From Gramella jeungdoensis (GTDB lineage: Bacteria > Bacteroidota > Bacteroidia > Flavobacteriales > Flavobacteriaceae): a stretch of 64,000 nucleotides of DNA. The notes beneath the pieces are model-generated. The model was not told the DNA's origin. It did not search any database and worked only from the letters and a program-made list of their open reading frames with translations. Numbering within the stretch: the stretch's first letter is position 1; each line of letters begins with the position of its first letter. Of the stretch, positions 8,208 through 17,875 are shown piece by piece. A program made the translations under genes and the position numbers. The stretch spans positions 62,001-126,000 of the forward strand of contig NZ_JAMSCK010000005.1 of assembly GCF_023805255.1 (NCBI RefSeq), written 5' to 3'.

Positions 8208-9878
8208 ATGAGCACCACGCCAGATAAGATCAAAAGATATTATAAATTCATACGATTTATGCTGAAATACTGGAATAGTGACCTGTTCCGGCAGACGACC
8301 TCAGCAGCGATGAATGAGGCCCTTCAGGATGAAGATGAAGAACATCAGTTTGACCAAACGCCAGAAGAATTGGTTGAGGATCTTAAGGCTATGGGGCCTA
8401 CCTATATAAAACTTGGCCAGCTACTTTCTACAAGACCCGATCTATTACCGGACGAATATCTCCAGGCTTTAGCTAAGCTTCAGGACAATGTTTCACCGGT
8501 TCCCTTTGAAGAAGTGAAAAAAATTATCGAGGAAGAACTGGGAACCAAAATATCCAAAGCCTTCAATTTATTTGAAGAAAAACCCCTTGCCAGTGCATCG
8601 ATTGGTCAGGTACACAGGGCAGAACTAAATTCGGGTAAGCCCGTTGCAGTTAAGATCCAGAGACCGGGAATTAGAAAACAATTCATGGAGGATCTGGAGA
8701 CCCTGGATGAACTTACCCAGATGGCCGTAAAACATCTTGAGAGTGCTAAAACCTATGCGATAGATGAAGTCTTTGCCGAATTAAGAAGAATATTAATCAA
8801 CGAGCTCGATTATAATAAAGAAGCTCAAAACCTCAAGACATTAAAGGAAAACCTTCAGAGCTATGATCACTTGATAATTCCTGCATCTGTAGATGATTAT
8901 AGCTCTTCCAAGGTCTTGACCATGGAATTCGTTAGTGGAAAAAAGATCACATCCCTTTCTCCACTAAGACAAATGGAGAATGATTTTTCAGACCTGGTGG
9001 AAGAACTCGTAGAGGCATATTTACAACAGATCATTAACGATGGTTTCGCTCATGCCGACCCCCATCCCGGCAACATCAAATTTACAGATGATAACCGAAT
9101 AGCTCTTATAGATCTTGGTATGGTGGCCCGTTTCACGCCTCAATTACAGGAGAATCTTATCGAGTTATTACTAGCCATAAGCAGGAGCAATGGTGAAAAA
9201 ACCGCTCATATTCTTCTTAAGATGAGCGAAATGGAAGAAGACTCCCAGCCAAAACAGTTTGCCAAGACAGTGAGTGATGTAATCATGGAAAGTGAGAACA
9301 GCAGGGCCAAAGATCTACAAACGGGACGAATTCTCATTCAGCTTAACAGACTTGCGCTTAATACTCATATAAAATTACCGGTGGAGATCAACATCCTGGG
9401 AAAGATACTTCTTAATCTGGATCAGATCGTAGCTATGCTTGATCCTGAATTCGATCTTAGAGCGGCCATTCAGAGAAATGTGCATGAGATCATGCGCAAG
9501 AAGATGGTCAATGAACTAAAGCCTGAAAATTTCTTTAGTACGCTCATTGAATCAAAACATTTCCTGGAGAAGATGCCCGAAAGGATGAACCGTATTTCAG
9601 AAAACCTGGCCAATAATGAAATGAAGATCAAAATAGACGCGATAGACGAAAAACGCGTTACCGATGGTTTTCAAAAGGTGGCAAACCGAATCACCCTTGG
9701 TCTCATTATAGCCGCCATGATCGTAGGAGCTTCCATGCTTATGCAAATCCCTTCAGACTTTACCATTTTTGGCTATCCCGGCCTTGCCATGTTATTCTTT
9801 ATCCTGGCGGCTGTTGGAGCGATAGTACTCAGCTATGTGATAGTCTTCAGGGATGAAAATCTAAATAACAAGAATTAA
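8208..9878 (+). CDS. ABC1/UbiB-family atypical kinase
   Basis: Membrane-associated ADCK/UbiB protein, a family linked to quinone synthesis and lipid homeostasis. All hallmark motifs are present: the Ala-rich loop KPLASASIGQVHRAEL near 126-141, the Lys of AVKIQRPG near 148, HADPHPGN near 284 and the metal-binding IDLGM near 300. Two hydrophobic segments at the C-terminus (about 485-505 and 520-545) anchor it. The length, 556 residues, is normal. As this lineage normally uses menaquinone, a role in menaquinone or lipid handling is more likely than ubiquinone synthesis, but this is inference. It sits 29 bases before the S10 peptidase gene. Confidence 0.9.
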   Translation: MSTTPDKIKRYYKFIRFMLKYWNSDLFRQTTSAAMNEALQDEDEEHQFDQTPEELVEDLKAMGPTYIKLGQLLSTRPDLLPDEYLQALAKLQDNVSPVPFEEVKKIIEEELGTKISKAFNLFEEKPLASASIGQVHRAELNSGKPVAVKIQRPGIRKQFMEDLETLDELTQMAVKHLESAKTYAIDEVFAELRRILINELDYNKEAQNLKTLKENLQSYDHLIIPASVDDYSSSKVLTMEFVSGKKITSLSPLRQMENDFSDLVEELVEAYLQQIINDGFAHADPHPGNIKFTDDNRIALIDLGMVARFTPQLQENLIELLLAISRSNGEKTAHILLKMSEMEEDSQPKQFAKTVSDVIMESENSRAKDLQTGRILIQLNRLALNTHIKLPVEINILGKILLNLDQIVAMLDPEFDLRAAIQRNVHEIMRKKMVNELKPENFFSTLIESKHFLEKMPERMNRISENLANNEMKIKIDAIDEKRVTDGFQKVANRITLGLIIAAMIVGASMLMQIPSDFTIFGYPGLAMLFFILAAVGAIVLSYVIVFRDENLNNKN

Positions 9879-9907
9879 ATTTTAAACCTTAGAACATAGA
9901 ACTTCAA

Positions 9908-11398
9908 ATGAGAAAAATTTCTTTTTTAATTGTCTTTAGCCTTTTTTCATTCCTTACCATTTATGCCCAGAAAGTTGAGGTCCCCCTGGACACTTCTGTG
10001 GTTACCAGGCATTCGGTAAATATTAATGGAGAAAGAATCGATTATACAGCCGAAACTGGAACCCTCCCTTTATGGAATGAAGACAGGGAGCCAATTGCAA
10101 GTTTATTTTATACATATTACACCAGAAACGGAGTTAAAAATACCGAAAACCGCCCTTTAGTGATCTCCTTTAATGGTGGCCCCGGTTCAGCCTCTGTTTG
10201 GATGCATATCGCCTATACGGGGCCTCGTGTGCTGAAAATAGATGATGAGGGTTTTCCTGTTCAACCCTACGGAATAAAAGAAAATCCGCATTCAATACTT
10301 GATGTGGCCGATATAGTTTATGTGAATCCTGTAAATACTGGATACTCCCGTCCGATCCCTGATAAGGAAGGGAAAGTTGACCGCGAAAAATTCTTTGGAG
10401 TTCAGGCTGACATAGAATACCTGGCAGAATGGCTGAATACTTTTGTGACCAGGAAGAATCGCTGGTTATCTCCTAAATACCTGATCGGAGAAAGTTATGG
10501 TACTACAAGGGTTTCAGGTCTGGCCCTCGAATTACAAAACAGCCAGTGGATGTATCTGAATGGAGTTATCCTGGTCTCACCTACCGAAATAGGTCTGGAC
10601 CGTGAAGGTCCCGTAGAGATTGCGAACCGCCTGCCCTATTTTGCCGCAGCGGCATGGTACCATGATGCCTTACCGCAGGAACTTCAGAGTAAAGACCTGC
10701 ACGAGTTGCTTCCGGAAGTGGAAGAATATGCCATCAATGAATTATTACCAGTACTGGTGAAAGGCGGTTTCATGGAAGATTCAAAAAAGCAGGAAGTAGC
10801 TGAAAGAATGGCTTATTATTCAGGGATCTCAGAAAAAGTAATTCTGCAAAATAATCTCGAAGTACCATTCAGATATTTCTGGAAGGAATTACTACGTGAA
10901 GATGAAGGTTTTTCCGTTGGGCGTCTTGACTCAAGATACCGTGGCCTGGATGCCAAAGAATCTGGAGATAGCCCTGACTATAATTCTGAGCTCACTTCAT
11001 GGTTGCATTCCTTTACCCCGGCAATCAACTATTATTTACGTGAAGAACTTAAATTTAAGACCGATCTTAAGTATTTCATGTTCGGGCCGGTTCATCCATG
11101 GGACCGAAGTGGAAATAACACCGGAGAAAATCTTAGACAGGCCATGGCCCAGAATGCGAATCTGGATGTAATGATCCAGTCCGGATATTTTGACGGAGCT
11201 ACCACTTATTTCAATGCAAAATATTCCATGTGGCAACTCGATCCAAGCGGAAAAATGAAAGACCGCCTCAGCTTTAAGGGATACCGAAGCGGCCATATGA
11301 TGTATCTGCGAAGCGAGGACCTTGAAAAGGCAAACAATGATCTGAGAGAATTTATTCAGAACACTTTGCCTGGCGAAGGTGAGCCTGCAAAATATTAA
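9908..11398 (+). CDS. Secreted S10-family serine carboxypeptidase
   Basis: The N-terminus is a Sec signal peptide ending near IYAQ (residue 20). The peptidase has the oxyanion-region motif FNGGPGSASVW, the nucleophile S196 in GESYG, D429 in SGYFDGATTYF and H463 in GYRSGHMM, so the alpha/beta-hydrolase triad is complete. It probably trims C-terminal residues from peptides in the periplasm or outside the cell. The length, 496 residues, is typical of bacterial S10 members. Its stop codon overlaps that of thrC, which runs towards it, leaving no room for a separate terminator between them. Confidence 0.9.
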   Translation: MRKISFLIVFSLFSFLTIYAQKVEVPLDTSVVTRHSVNINGERIDYTAETGTLPLWNEDREPIASLFYTYYTRNGVKNTENRPLVISFNGGPGSASVWMHIAYTGPRVLKIDDEGFPVQPYGIKENPHSILDVADIVYVNPVNTGYSRPIPDKEGKVDREKFFGVQADIEYLAEWLNTFVTRKNRWLSPKYLIGESYGTTRVSGLALELQNSQWMYLNGVILVSPTEIGLDREGPVEIANRLPYFAAAAWYHDALPQELQSKDLHELLPEVEEYAINELLPVLVKGGFMEDSKKQEVAERMAYYSGISEKVILQNNLEVPFRYFWKELLREDEGFSVGRLDSRYRGLDAKESGDSPDYNSELTSWLHSFTPAINYYLREELKFKTDLKYFMFGPVHPWDRSGNNTGENLRQAMAQNANLDVMIQSGYFDGATTYFNAKYSMWQLDPSGKMKDRLSFKGYRSGHMMYLRSEDLEKANNDLREFIQNTLPGEGEPAKY

Positions 11399-12690
11399 CT
11401 CATTAAATATCCCTTCAGATCTTCATAATTGCTGATCTGGAGGGATTTTTTCTCTTTGTGCATTATTCTTTCTATTGAATCTGGTATTGATACCTTCTCG
11501 CCTATCACTTCTTCCACAGTATCCAAAAATTTCACCGGGTGGGCAGTTTCCAGAAAAGTGCCATAATATCCGCTCTTATCTTTCAGAAATTCCTGTAGAC
11601 CTAAATAGCCAACGGCTCCGTGCGGATCCATTACATAACCGGTCTCTTCAAAGACTTCTTTAATAGCTTTTTTAGTCAACTCATCATCAAAACTATAAGC
11701 TGAAAGATTCTTTTTTAGAGACAGATATTCATTATTGAAAAGCTGAAGTATACGCACAAAATTGCTCGGATCACCTACATCCATAGCATTAGATATAGTT
11801 TGAACGCTTGGTTTTGGCTTATAGACTTCGGTTTCCAAGTAATTTGTCACCGTATCATTTGCGTTGTTTGATGCTACAAAATGATCGATAGGTAGTCCCA
11901 TTTCCCGTGCAAGCATCCCGGCACAAATATTCCCGAAATTCCCACTGGGGACTGAAAACACCAGTTTTTCATCCTTTTCCTGTAATTGTTTATATGCAAG
12001 AAAATAATAGAACATTTGCGGTAACCATCTTGCAAGGTTGATAGAATTAGCAGAGGTAAGTTTCCGATTTTTGGTGATCTCCTCATCAAGAAAAGCCTGT
12101 TTTACCATCGCCTGACATTCATCAAAGGCACCATCTACTTCCAGAGCTGTGATATTTTGTCCCAGTGTTGTGAGTTGCTTTTCCTGGATCTCGCTTACTT
12201 TTCCTTTTGGATAGAGGATTACCACATCTATTCCCTCAACTCCCAGAAAACCATTGGCCACAGCACCACCGGTATCACCTGAAGTGGCCACAAGTACGGT
12301 CACATTACCGATATTCCCTTTTTTTATAAAATATCCCAGGCTACCTGCCATAAATCTGGCACCAACATCTTTAAACGCCAGTGTAGGTCCATGAAAAAGT
12401 TCCAGGCTTCCTATACCTTCCTTTACTCTGGCCACAGGAAAGTCAAAATCAAGAGTAGTGTTTATGATCTCTTCGAGCTCAGCATCAGGGATTTCGCCAC
12501 CTACATAATCTTTTATAGCCTCAAAGGCAATTTCAGTTTTACCAAGCTCAGGTAGTTTCTTTATAAATGACTCAGAAAGCTTCACGATTTCCTCAGGGAA
12601 ATAAAGACCCTTATCGGGAGCCAGTCCCCTTATAACCGCATTTTCGAAATTGCTTATATGTTCTCTATTGTTTAAACTAAAATATTTCAT
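11395..12690 (-). CDS. thrC: Threonine synthase
   Basis: PLP enzyme converting O-phosphohomoserine to threonine. The cofactor lysine is K107 in FHGPTLAFKDVGARF, and the phosphate-binding loop region SGDTGGAVANGF follows. The length, 431 residues, agrees with the enterobacterial-type (class I) enzyme. It is the last gene of thrABC; its ATG overlaps the thrB stop by four bases (ATGA), implying translational coupling. Its 3' end overlaps the stop codon of the convergent S10 peptidase gene. Confidence 0.96.
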   Translation of the reverse strand: MKYFSLNNREHISNFENAVIRGLAPDKGLYFPEEIVKLSESFIKKLPELGKTEIAFEAIKDYVGGEIPDAELEEIINTTLDFDFPVARVKEGIGSLELFHGPTLAFKDVGARFMAGSLGYFIKKGNIGNVTVLVATSGDTGGAVANGFLGVEGIDVVILYPKGKVSEIQEKQLTTLGQNITALEVDGAFDECQAMVKQAFLDEEITKNRKLTSANSINLARWLPQMFYYFLAYKQLQEKDEKLVFSVPSGNFGNICAGMLAREMGLPIDHFVASNNANDTVTNYLETEVYKPKPSVQTISNAMDVGDPSNFVRILQLFNNEYLSLKKNLSAYSFDDELTKKAIKEVFEETGYVMDPHGAVGYLGLQEFLKDKSGYYGTFLETAHPVKFLDTVEEVIGEKVSIPDSIERIMHKEKKSLQISNYEDLKGYLMS

Positions 12691-13607
12691 AGTATTTTAA
12701 CTCCCTGTTGATTAATTCCTGAAAGGTGCAGGTCAAATTCGATCCCTTTCTTCTCATAAAATTCCCTGATAGCATTCCTTACATTTTCAGCATTTTCATC
12801 TCCCTTACATAAAGCATACACTGATGGCCCGGAACCCGAAATTCCAAAACCTAAAGCTCCCTTTGCTATTGTAAGCTCATCCAATTCCTGAAAATAGGGA
12901 ATAAGAATGGAGCGAATAGGCTCCACAATCTCATCTTCCAGACTTCTGCCAAGCAGATCATAATCTTCGGTATAAAGGGCGCTTACGAGAGCCCCAAGAT
13001 TCCCCCACTGATTTATAGCCGATTTCAGGCTTACATTCTGTTTAATTATAGAACGTGAATCTTTAGTTTTTATCTCGATCAATGGATGTAAGACCACCAT
13101 TCTCAATTCTGAAGGTACCGGAAGACTAAGGACTTCCAGAGGACAGTAACTCCTTACCAGACTAAATCCTCCTAGCAGGGCTGGTGCTACATTATCGGCA
13201 TGTTCATTCCCACTGGCGATAAGCTCTCCCTGCATTGCAAAAGAAATCAGGTCTTTAGCAGTATAAGGTTCCCCTAGGAGCTTATTCACAGCGAACACGG
13301 CTCCAGCAGAGCTGGCCGCACTACTCCCTATGCCACTGCCAGGTTTTATTTTCTTACTGATCTCTATATCGAATCCCTGATCTGAATCCAGATCTTTTAG
13401 TAAGGCTTTCACGGCAACACCTGCAACATTCTCGTCGGCCTCCAAAGGTAGATCCTGCCCGGTAACCTTAGTAATCCTTACCTCATTTAGATCATTTTTC
13501 CTAACCAACATTTCATCACCTACTGAATCCAGGCAACAGCCAAGAACATCAAATCCACAGGAGAGATTGGCCACGGTAGCCGGCGCAAAAACTTTTATCT
13601 CTTCCAT
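12687..13607 (-). CDS. thrB: Homoserine kinase
   Basis: GHMP-family kinase making O-phosphohomoserine from homoserine. The ATP-binding motif PGSGIGSSAASSAG is at residues 89-102, the N-terminal motif FAPATVANLSCGFD at 7-20, and the C-terminal GFGISGSGPSVYAL block is present. The length, 306 residues, is normal. It begins two bases after the thrA stop and overlaps thrC by four bases, so the three genes form one transcript with coupled translation. Confidence 0.96.
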   Translation of the reverse strand: MEEIKVFAPATVANLSCGFDVLGCCLDSVGDEMLVRKNDLNEVRITKVTGQDLPLEADENVAGVAVKALLKDLDSDQGFDIEISKKIKPGSGIGSSAASSAGAVFAVNKLLGEPYTAKDLISFAMQGELIASGNEHADNVAPALLGGFSLVRSYCPLEVLSLPVPSELRMVVLHPLIEIKTKDSRSIIKQNVSLKSAINQWGNLGALVSALYTEDYDLLGRSLEDEIVEPIRSILIPYFQELDELTIAKGALGFGISGSGPSVYALCKGDENAENVRNAIREFYEKKGIEFDLHLSGINQQGVKIL

Positions 13608-13609
13608 AT

Positions 13610-16057
13610 TTATTTTTTTCCTACCCTTATAATATCTGCAAATATTCCCGAAGCGGTCACTTCAGCCCCGGCTCCGGCTCCTTTTACAATTAATGGTTGT
13701 TCAGGGTACCTTTCAGTGAAAAATAACACAATATTGTCACTTCCGCTAAGACCCGAAAAAGGATGGCCGACTCCTACTTCCTGAAGCCCCACTTTGGCTT
13801 TTCCATCTTCAAGCTGAGCCACATATTTTAATTCAGCATTATTATCAGCCGCATGATTATACATTTTCTTGAATTCAGGTTCATCCTTTTGAAGCAATTC
13901 GAAGAATTTTTCATTAGTTTCAGAATTCAGGCTTTCCTGTGAAAGGAAGTCATCTCTTTCAATATCTTCCAGCTCTAACTGATGTCCGCTTTCACGGGCA
14001 AGGATCAGTATCTTTCGGGCTACATCTACCCCGCTGAGATCGATCTTTGGATCAGGCTCCGTATATCCTTCTTTCATGGCCGTTTCCACAACCTTATAAA
14101 ATGGTTCTGAAGCATCATAGTTATTGAACACAAAATTAAGACTTCCTGAAAGGACCGCCTGGATCTTGGTGATCCTGTCACCTGAAGCCACAAGGTTCTG
14201 CAACGTATCGATAATTGGAAGTCCAGCACCTACATTGGTTTCGTAAAGGAATGATGCCCCATATTCCCTGGCCAGATCCTGAAGATTTTGATAGTTCTCA
14301 AAAGCATCGGCACAGGCGATCTTATTACAGGTCACCACTGAAATTGAGTTAGCGAGATAATGTTTATACCAGCCGGAAATTTCAGGACTGGCCGTATTAT
14401 CCACAAACACACTATTCCTAAGGTTTAATTCCTTAACGCGGTTAAAGAAGCCTTCCCTGTCAGCTTTTTCAGCATTTTCCAGTTCTTCTTTCCAGTTATC
14501 CAGGTCTATTCCATCCTCATTGAATAACATCTTCCTGGAATTGGAAAGCCCCAGAACTCTGACTTTTAACCTGAGCTTTTCAAGAAGGTACTGCTCCTGT
14601 TTCCTTAGCTGATCTATTAGTTTACTTCCTACATTTCCTACACCGGTTATGAAAAGGTTCATCTCTTTTGAAGGAACTTCAAAGAACTGCTCATGAAGCG
14701 TATTCAAAGCCTTCGTGACATCTTTCTTAGCGATAACCGCCGAAATATTCCTTTCGGAAGAGCCCTGAGCAATCGCCCTGATGTTGATATTGTTATTACC
14801 CAGCGCACTGAACATTTTTCCACTAAGTCCGTGATGACTTCTCATCCTGTCTCCAACTAGTGCGATAACAGCCACATTATCCTCGATCTCTACAGGCTTA
14901 ATCTTCTTATAGTTTATCTCTGCTTCAAAGGCTTCATCAATAGCTTCTTTGGCCTGTTCGGCTTCATCAGCTTTCACCGCGATGCAGATACTATGTTCAG
15001 AAGAAGCCTGGGTAATAAGCACTACATTAATATTTTCCTGAAAGAGAACTTCAAAGAAACGTTTTGAGAATCCGGGAATTCCTACCATACCACTACCTTC
15101 TATATTCAGAAGTTTAATAGAATCTATATGGGTTATCCCTGTCACCCAACGGAAATTCTTCTTACTGGATTTTGAAATCACTGTGCCCGGATGATCGGGT
15201 TCGAATGTATTCTTAATATGTATCTCTATATTCTTATCCAGTAACGGCTGAAGTGTTGGCGGGTAAAGCACCTTGGCGCCAAAATGTGAAAGTTCCATCG
15301 CTTCTTCGTAAGAGATATCCTTTAAAGAATATGCCTGAGGCACCAGATTTGGATTCGCAGTGAACATTCCGTTCACATCAGTATAGATAAGCACTTTGTC
15401 GAGATCAAGGGCCCCGGCGATTATCGCAGCTGTAAAATCTGAACCTCCCCTGCCTAAAGTACTTGGAACACCTTGTTCATTTTTGGACACAAAGCCAGGA
15501 ACTATATAAAGTTCGGCCTCATTTTTTTTGAAGAAATCACTAATGTTGACGTTGGTTTTCTCATAATTCACCTGAACTTTTTCACTGAGATTCTTACAAA
15601 CAATAAGATCTCTTGAATCGGCAAATAGACTTTTTATATTGAGGCTCTTGAAAAATTCTGCAATGATCATCGAACTAAGAATTTCCCCAAAACCCGAAAT
15701 AACATGACGGGTCTTATCGGAAAGTTCATTCAATAAAAAAACTCCTTCATAAAGAGTTTCAAGTCGATTAAATTGATTTTTCACCTTGCTGAGTATGCCA
15801 CTCTGGGCTGTTACCGGGATCAATTCCCGCACTGCTTCCAGGTGTCGTTTCTCATTCTTTTCGAGGATCTCCTTATATTTAAGGTCTTCTCTGGCGGCCA
15901 GTTCGGCCATCAATAAAAGATCGTTGGTTACACCCCCAAAGGCTGATACAACCGTGATTACAGAGTCTTCTTTAAGATGTTCTTGAATGGTTTTAGAAAC
16001 CAGTTTTATTCTTTCTGGTGAAGCGAGGGATGAGCCTCCAAATTTCAGGATATACAT
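13610..16057 (-). CDS. thrA: Bifunctional aspartokinase / homoserine dehydrogenase
   Basis: Carries out the first and third steps from aspartate to homoserine. The N-terminal aspartokinase starts MYILKFGGSSLASP and contains LGRGGSDFTAA near 202. Tandem ACT regulatory domains lie at about 315-460, and the homoserine dehydrogenase (TGVGNVGSKL near 468, then the dimerisation/catalytic part) runs to residue 815. The size matches E. coli ThrA. The ACT domains imply allosteric control by threonine. Transcription is probably also controlled by the Thr/Ile-rich leader ORF located 68 bases upstream. Confidence 0.96.
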   Translation of the reverse strand: MYILKFGGSSLASPERIKLVSKTIQEHLKEDSVITVVSAFGGVTNDLLLMAELAAREDLKYKEILEKNEKRHLEAVRELIPVTAQSGILSKVKNQFNRLETLYEGVFLLNELSDKTRHVISGFGEILSSMIIAEFFKSLNIKSLFADSRDLIVCKNLSEKVQVNYEKTNVNISDFFKKNEAELYIVPGFVSKNEQGVPSTLGRGGSDFTAAIIAGALDLDKVLIYTDVNGMFTANPNLVPQAYSLKDISYEEAMELSHFGAKVLYPPTLQPLLDKNIEIHIKNTFEPDHPGTVISKSSKKNFRWVTGITHIDSIKLLNIEGSGMVGIPGFSKRFFEVLFQENINVVLITQASSEHSICIAVKADEAEQAKEAIDEAFEAEINYKKIKPVEIEDNVAVIALVGDRMRSHHGLSGKMFSALGNNNINIRAIAQGSSERNISAVIAKKDVTKALNTLHEQFFEVPSKEMNLFITGVGNVGSKLIDQLRKQEQYLLEKLRLKVRVLGLSNSRKMLFNEDGIDLDNWKEELENAEKADREGFFNRVKELNLRNSVFVDNTASPEISGWYKHYLANSISVVTCNKIACADAFENYQNLQDLAREYGASFLYETNVGAGLPIIDTLQNLVASGDRITKIQAVLSGSLNFVFNNYDASEPFYKVVETAMKEGYTEPDPKIDLSGVDVARKILILARESGHQLELEDIERDDFLSQESLNSETNEKFFELLQKDEPEFKKMYNHAADNNAELKYVAQLEDGKAKVGLQEVGVGHPFSGLSGSDNIVLFFTERYPEQPLIVKGAGAGAEVTASGIFADIIRVGKK

Positions 16058-16124
16058 AACTGAAACCGTTTAAAAAATTAATAAGATTAAATAAGAGATT
16101 AAAATATACAGGTACGGACGGAAA

Positions 16125-16184
16125 TTATATAGCAAGAACCCCAAAAGGGGTAATAACTGTAATCATAATAGCAATAGTACGCAT
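16125..16184 (-). CDS. thrL: Threonine-operon leader peptide (attenuator-type)
   Basis: A 19-codon ORF, MRTIAIMITVITPFGVLAI, sits between the operon promoter and thrA. It contains three Thr codons (ACT, ACA, ACC) and six Ile codons (five ATT, one ATA), the signature of a leader whose translation senses charged tRNA-Thr and tRNA-Ile, as in enterobacterial thrL. An in-frame GTG at 16238 could extend it to 37 residues, but the ATG at 16184 fits best. Small hairpins overlap it: CGGAAA/TTTCCG around its start codon, and CCCCTTTTGGGG near its end. I see no U-rich intrinsic terminator before thrA, so the exact mechanism (transcriptional or translational) is open. Confidence 0.75.
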   Translation of the reverse strand: MRTIAIMITVITPFGVLAI

Positions 16185-16260
16185 TCGGAAAGCAACTTTT
16201 CCGTTAATAATATTGATATTTTTTTGAAGATTTCTCACAGTTTTTCCTTGAAAACTTGAA

Positions 16261-16290
16261 TAAAGGTATTCAAATAAAATTAGCGGCAAA
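16261..16290 (-). promoter_or_regulatory. Predicted promoter of the thr operon
   Basis: On the minus strand, TTTG (16290-16287), an 18-base spacer and TACCTTTA (16268-16261) match the Bacteroidetes -33/-7 consensus at all but one position. Transcription would begin near 16254, about 70 bases before the leader peptide ATG. Confidence 0.55.
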
Positions 16291-16340
16291 ACTTTTTATT
16301 TAAATCCTTTTCAGAATTATCAGATTAATAATTTTTCCAA

Positions 16341-16370
16341 ATAAAAAACCCGATAATAGAATTTACCGGG
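16341..16370 (-). terminator. Intrinsic terminator of the MoxR/VWA gene pair
   Basis: Downstream of the ATPase gene on the minus strand, an imperfect stem (CCCGGTAA...TTATCGGG, about 8 pairs including one G-T) at 16370-16349 is followed by TTTTTTAT. Confidence 0.65.
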
Positions 16371-16399
16371 CTGTTTTTTAATAATTTGCAAATGAAATT

Positions 16400-17863
16400 C
16401 TAGAGTCCGCTAATATAACTTCCATAAAGATCCTTAAACTGAAGACCTTTTGAAAATCTGTGCTTACTCAGTTTTTTAAACTCAACTAAAGCCCACAGTA
16501 AAAACTCTTTTATAAAGTATTTATCCTTATCATCTATATCCGGCTGATATTTCTCTATTAGTTTATTAAGCGGCTTGATAGAGTCAAGTTTTTCCCTGTA
16601 CTCAGTTTCCGGAAGATCATCGGGCAGTTCAAATCCTGAACCTTCAAAGAACCATTCAACCAGGTCGTCATAAGGTGTTGTTTCATCAGGTCTTTTCAGC
16701 TTTTCGATCTTGGGGAAATAGTTTGGGAAAAGTGTTTTTACCGCCTCCCCTATTAACTGAAGGGCAACAAAAGCAGCTCCCTCCTGTTCCCCTTCATAAA
16801 CCAATTCAACCTTTCCCGTAATAGATGGAATTACTCCCAGAAAATCACCAAACCTCAGCATGGTGTGATCCTCTCCATTTTTAATAGCTCTTCTTTCTGC
16901 GGTACTCAAAAGATTTTCAAAAGCGGTGATACTCATTCTGGCACTAACACCACTCTTGTGGTCAATGAATTCACTATCACGAGCTTCAAAACTTATTTGC
17001 TCAAGGAGATCCTTGGCGACTTCTGGTAGGTGTACCATTTCCTTTTGCCTTTCATCCAGCTGGGCTTCCTGTTCTGTAATAATTTTAGCTACATCTATAC
17101 TTTCAGGGTAATGCGTGAGTATCTGTGAACCGATACGGTCTTTGAGTGGTGTAACGATGCTCCCACGATTGGTATAGTCTTCAGGATTGGCTGTGAACAC
17201 AAACTGCATATCTAAAGGAAGTCTTAGTTTAAAGCCTCGAATTTGCACATCTCCTTCCTGAAGTATATTAAAAAGAGCCACCTGAATTCGTGCCTGCAGA
17301 TCGGGAAGTTCATTGATCACAAAAATACTGCGATTCGCGCGTGGGATCATCCCGAAATGTATAACGCGCTCATCGGCATAGCTCAGACGTAAATTGGCCG
17401 CTTTAATAGGGTCTACATCCCCGATAAGGTCGGCCACGGTAACGTCAGGAGTTGCCAGCTTTTCAAAGAACCTTTCTTCCCTATGGATCCAGGAAACGGG
17501 AGTTTCGTCTCCTTTAGTATTGATAAGGTCTTTCGCATATCTGCTTATAGGCCTTAGTGGATCATCATTGATCTCTGAACCTTCCACTATCGGCATCCAT
17601 TCATCAAGAAGATTCACCATAAGTCTTGCAAGTCGGGTTTTTGCCTGGCCACGAAGCCCAAGAAAGTTAATATTATGCTTTGACAGGATCGCTCTTTCAA
17701 GTTCGGGAATCACGCTATACTCATACCCATGAATTCCCTCAAAGGCATTTTCATTATTCCTGATCTTTTCCTTGAGATTTTCCCTTAGTTCCTCCTTAAT
17801 ACTTCTAGTTTGGTATCCTGCCTTTTTTAAAGCACCAAGTGTTTTAATATTTTCCTTATTCAT
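16400..17863 (-). CDS. MoxR/Mg-chelatase I-like AAA+ ATPase
   Basis: AAA+ protein of 487 residues resembling the ChlI/BchI and MoxR group. A Walker A-like segment LGLRGQAKTRLARL lies near 68-81 and has Gln-Ala before the Lys instead of the commoner Ser/Thr-Gly spacing. The Walker B-like FVINELPDL follows near 181, and sensor-type arginines lie in DRIGSQILTHYP near 240. Its partner, the VWA protein, lies just upstream, with a 12-base gap. Such pairs act as chaperone-like or metal-insertion modules; no tetrapyrrole genes are nearby, so magnesium chelation itself is unlikely. The target is unknown. Confidence 0.8.
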   Translation of the reverse strand: MNKENIKTLGALKKAGYQTRSIKEELRENLKEKIRNNENAFEGIHGYEYSVIPELERAILSKHNINFLGLRGQAKTRLARLMVNLLDEWMPIVEGSEINDDPLRPISRYAKDLINTKGDETPVSWIHREERFFEKLATPDVTVADLIGDVDPIKAANLRLSYADERVIHFGMIPRANRSIFVINELPDLQARIQVALFNILQEGDVQIRGFKLRLPLDMQFVFTANPEDYTNRGSIVTPLKDRIGSQILTHYPESIDVAKIITEQEAQLDERQKEMVHLPEVAKDLLEQISFEARDSEFIDHKSGVSARMSITAFENLLSTAERRAIKNGEDHTMLRFGDFLGVIPSITGKVELVYEGEQEGAAFVALQLIGEAVKTLFPNYFPKIEKLKRPDETTPYDDLVEWFFEGSGFELPDDLPETEYREKLDSIKPLNKLIEKYQPDIDDKDKYFIKEFLLWALVEFKKLSKHRFSKGLQFKDLYGSYISGL

Positions 17864-17875
17864 ATAATCTTTTTC

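Noticed and set aside
16058-16124. A Rho-independent terminator between the thr leader peptide and thrA
   Set aside because: No GC-rich hairpin followed by a U tract is present; the CCCC/GGGG hairpin is within the leader ORF and lacks a U run.
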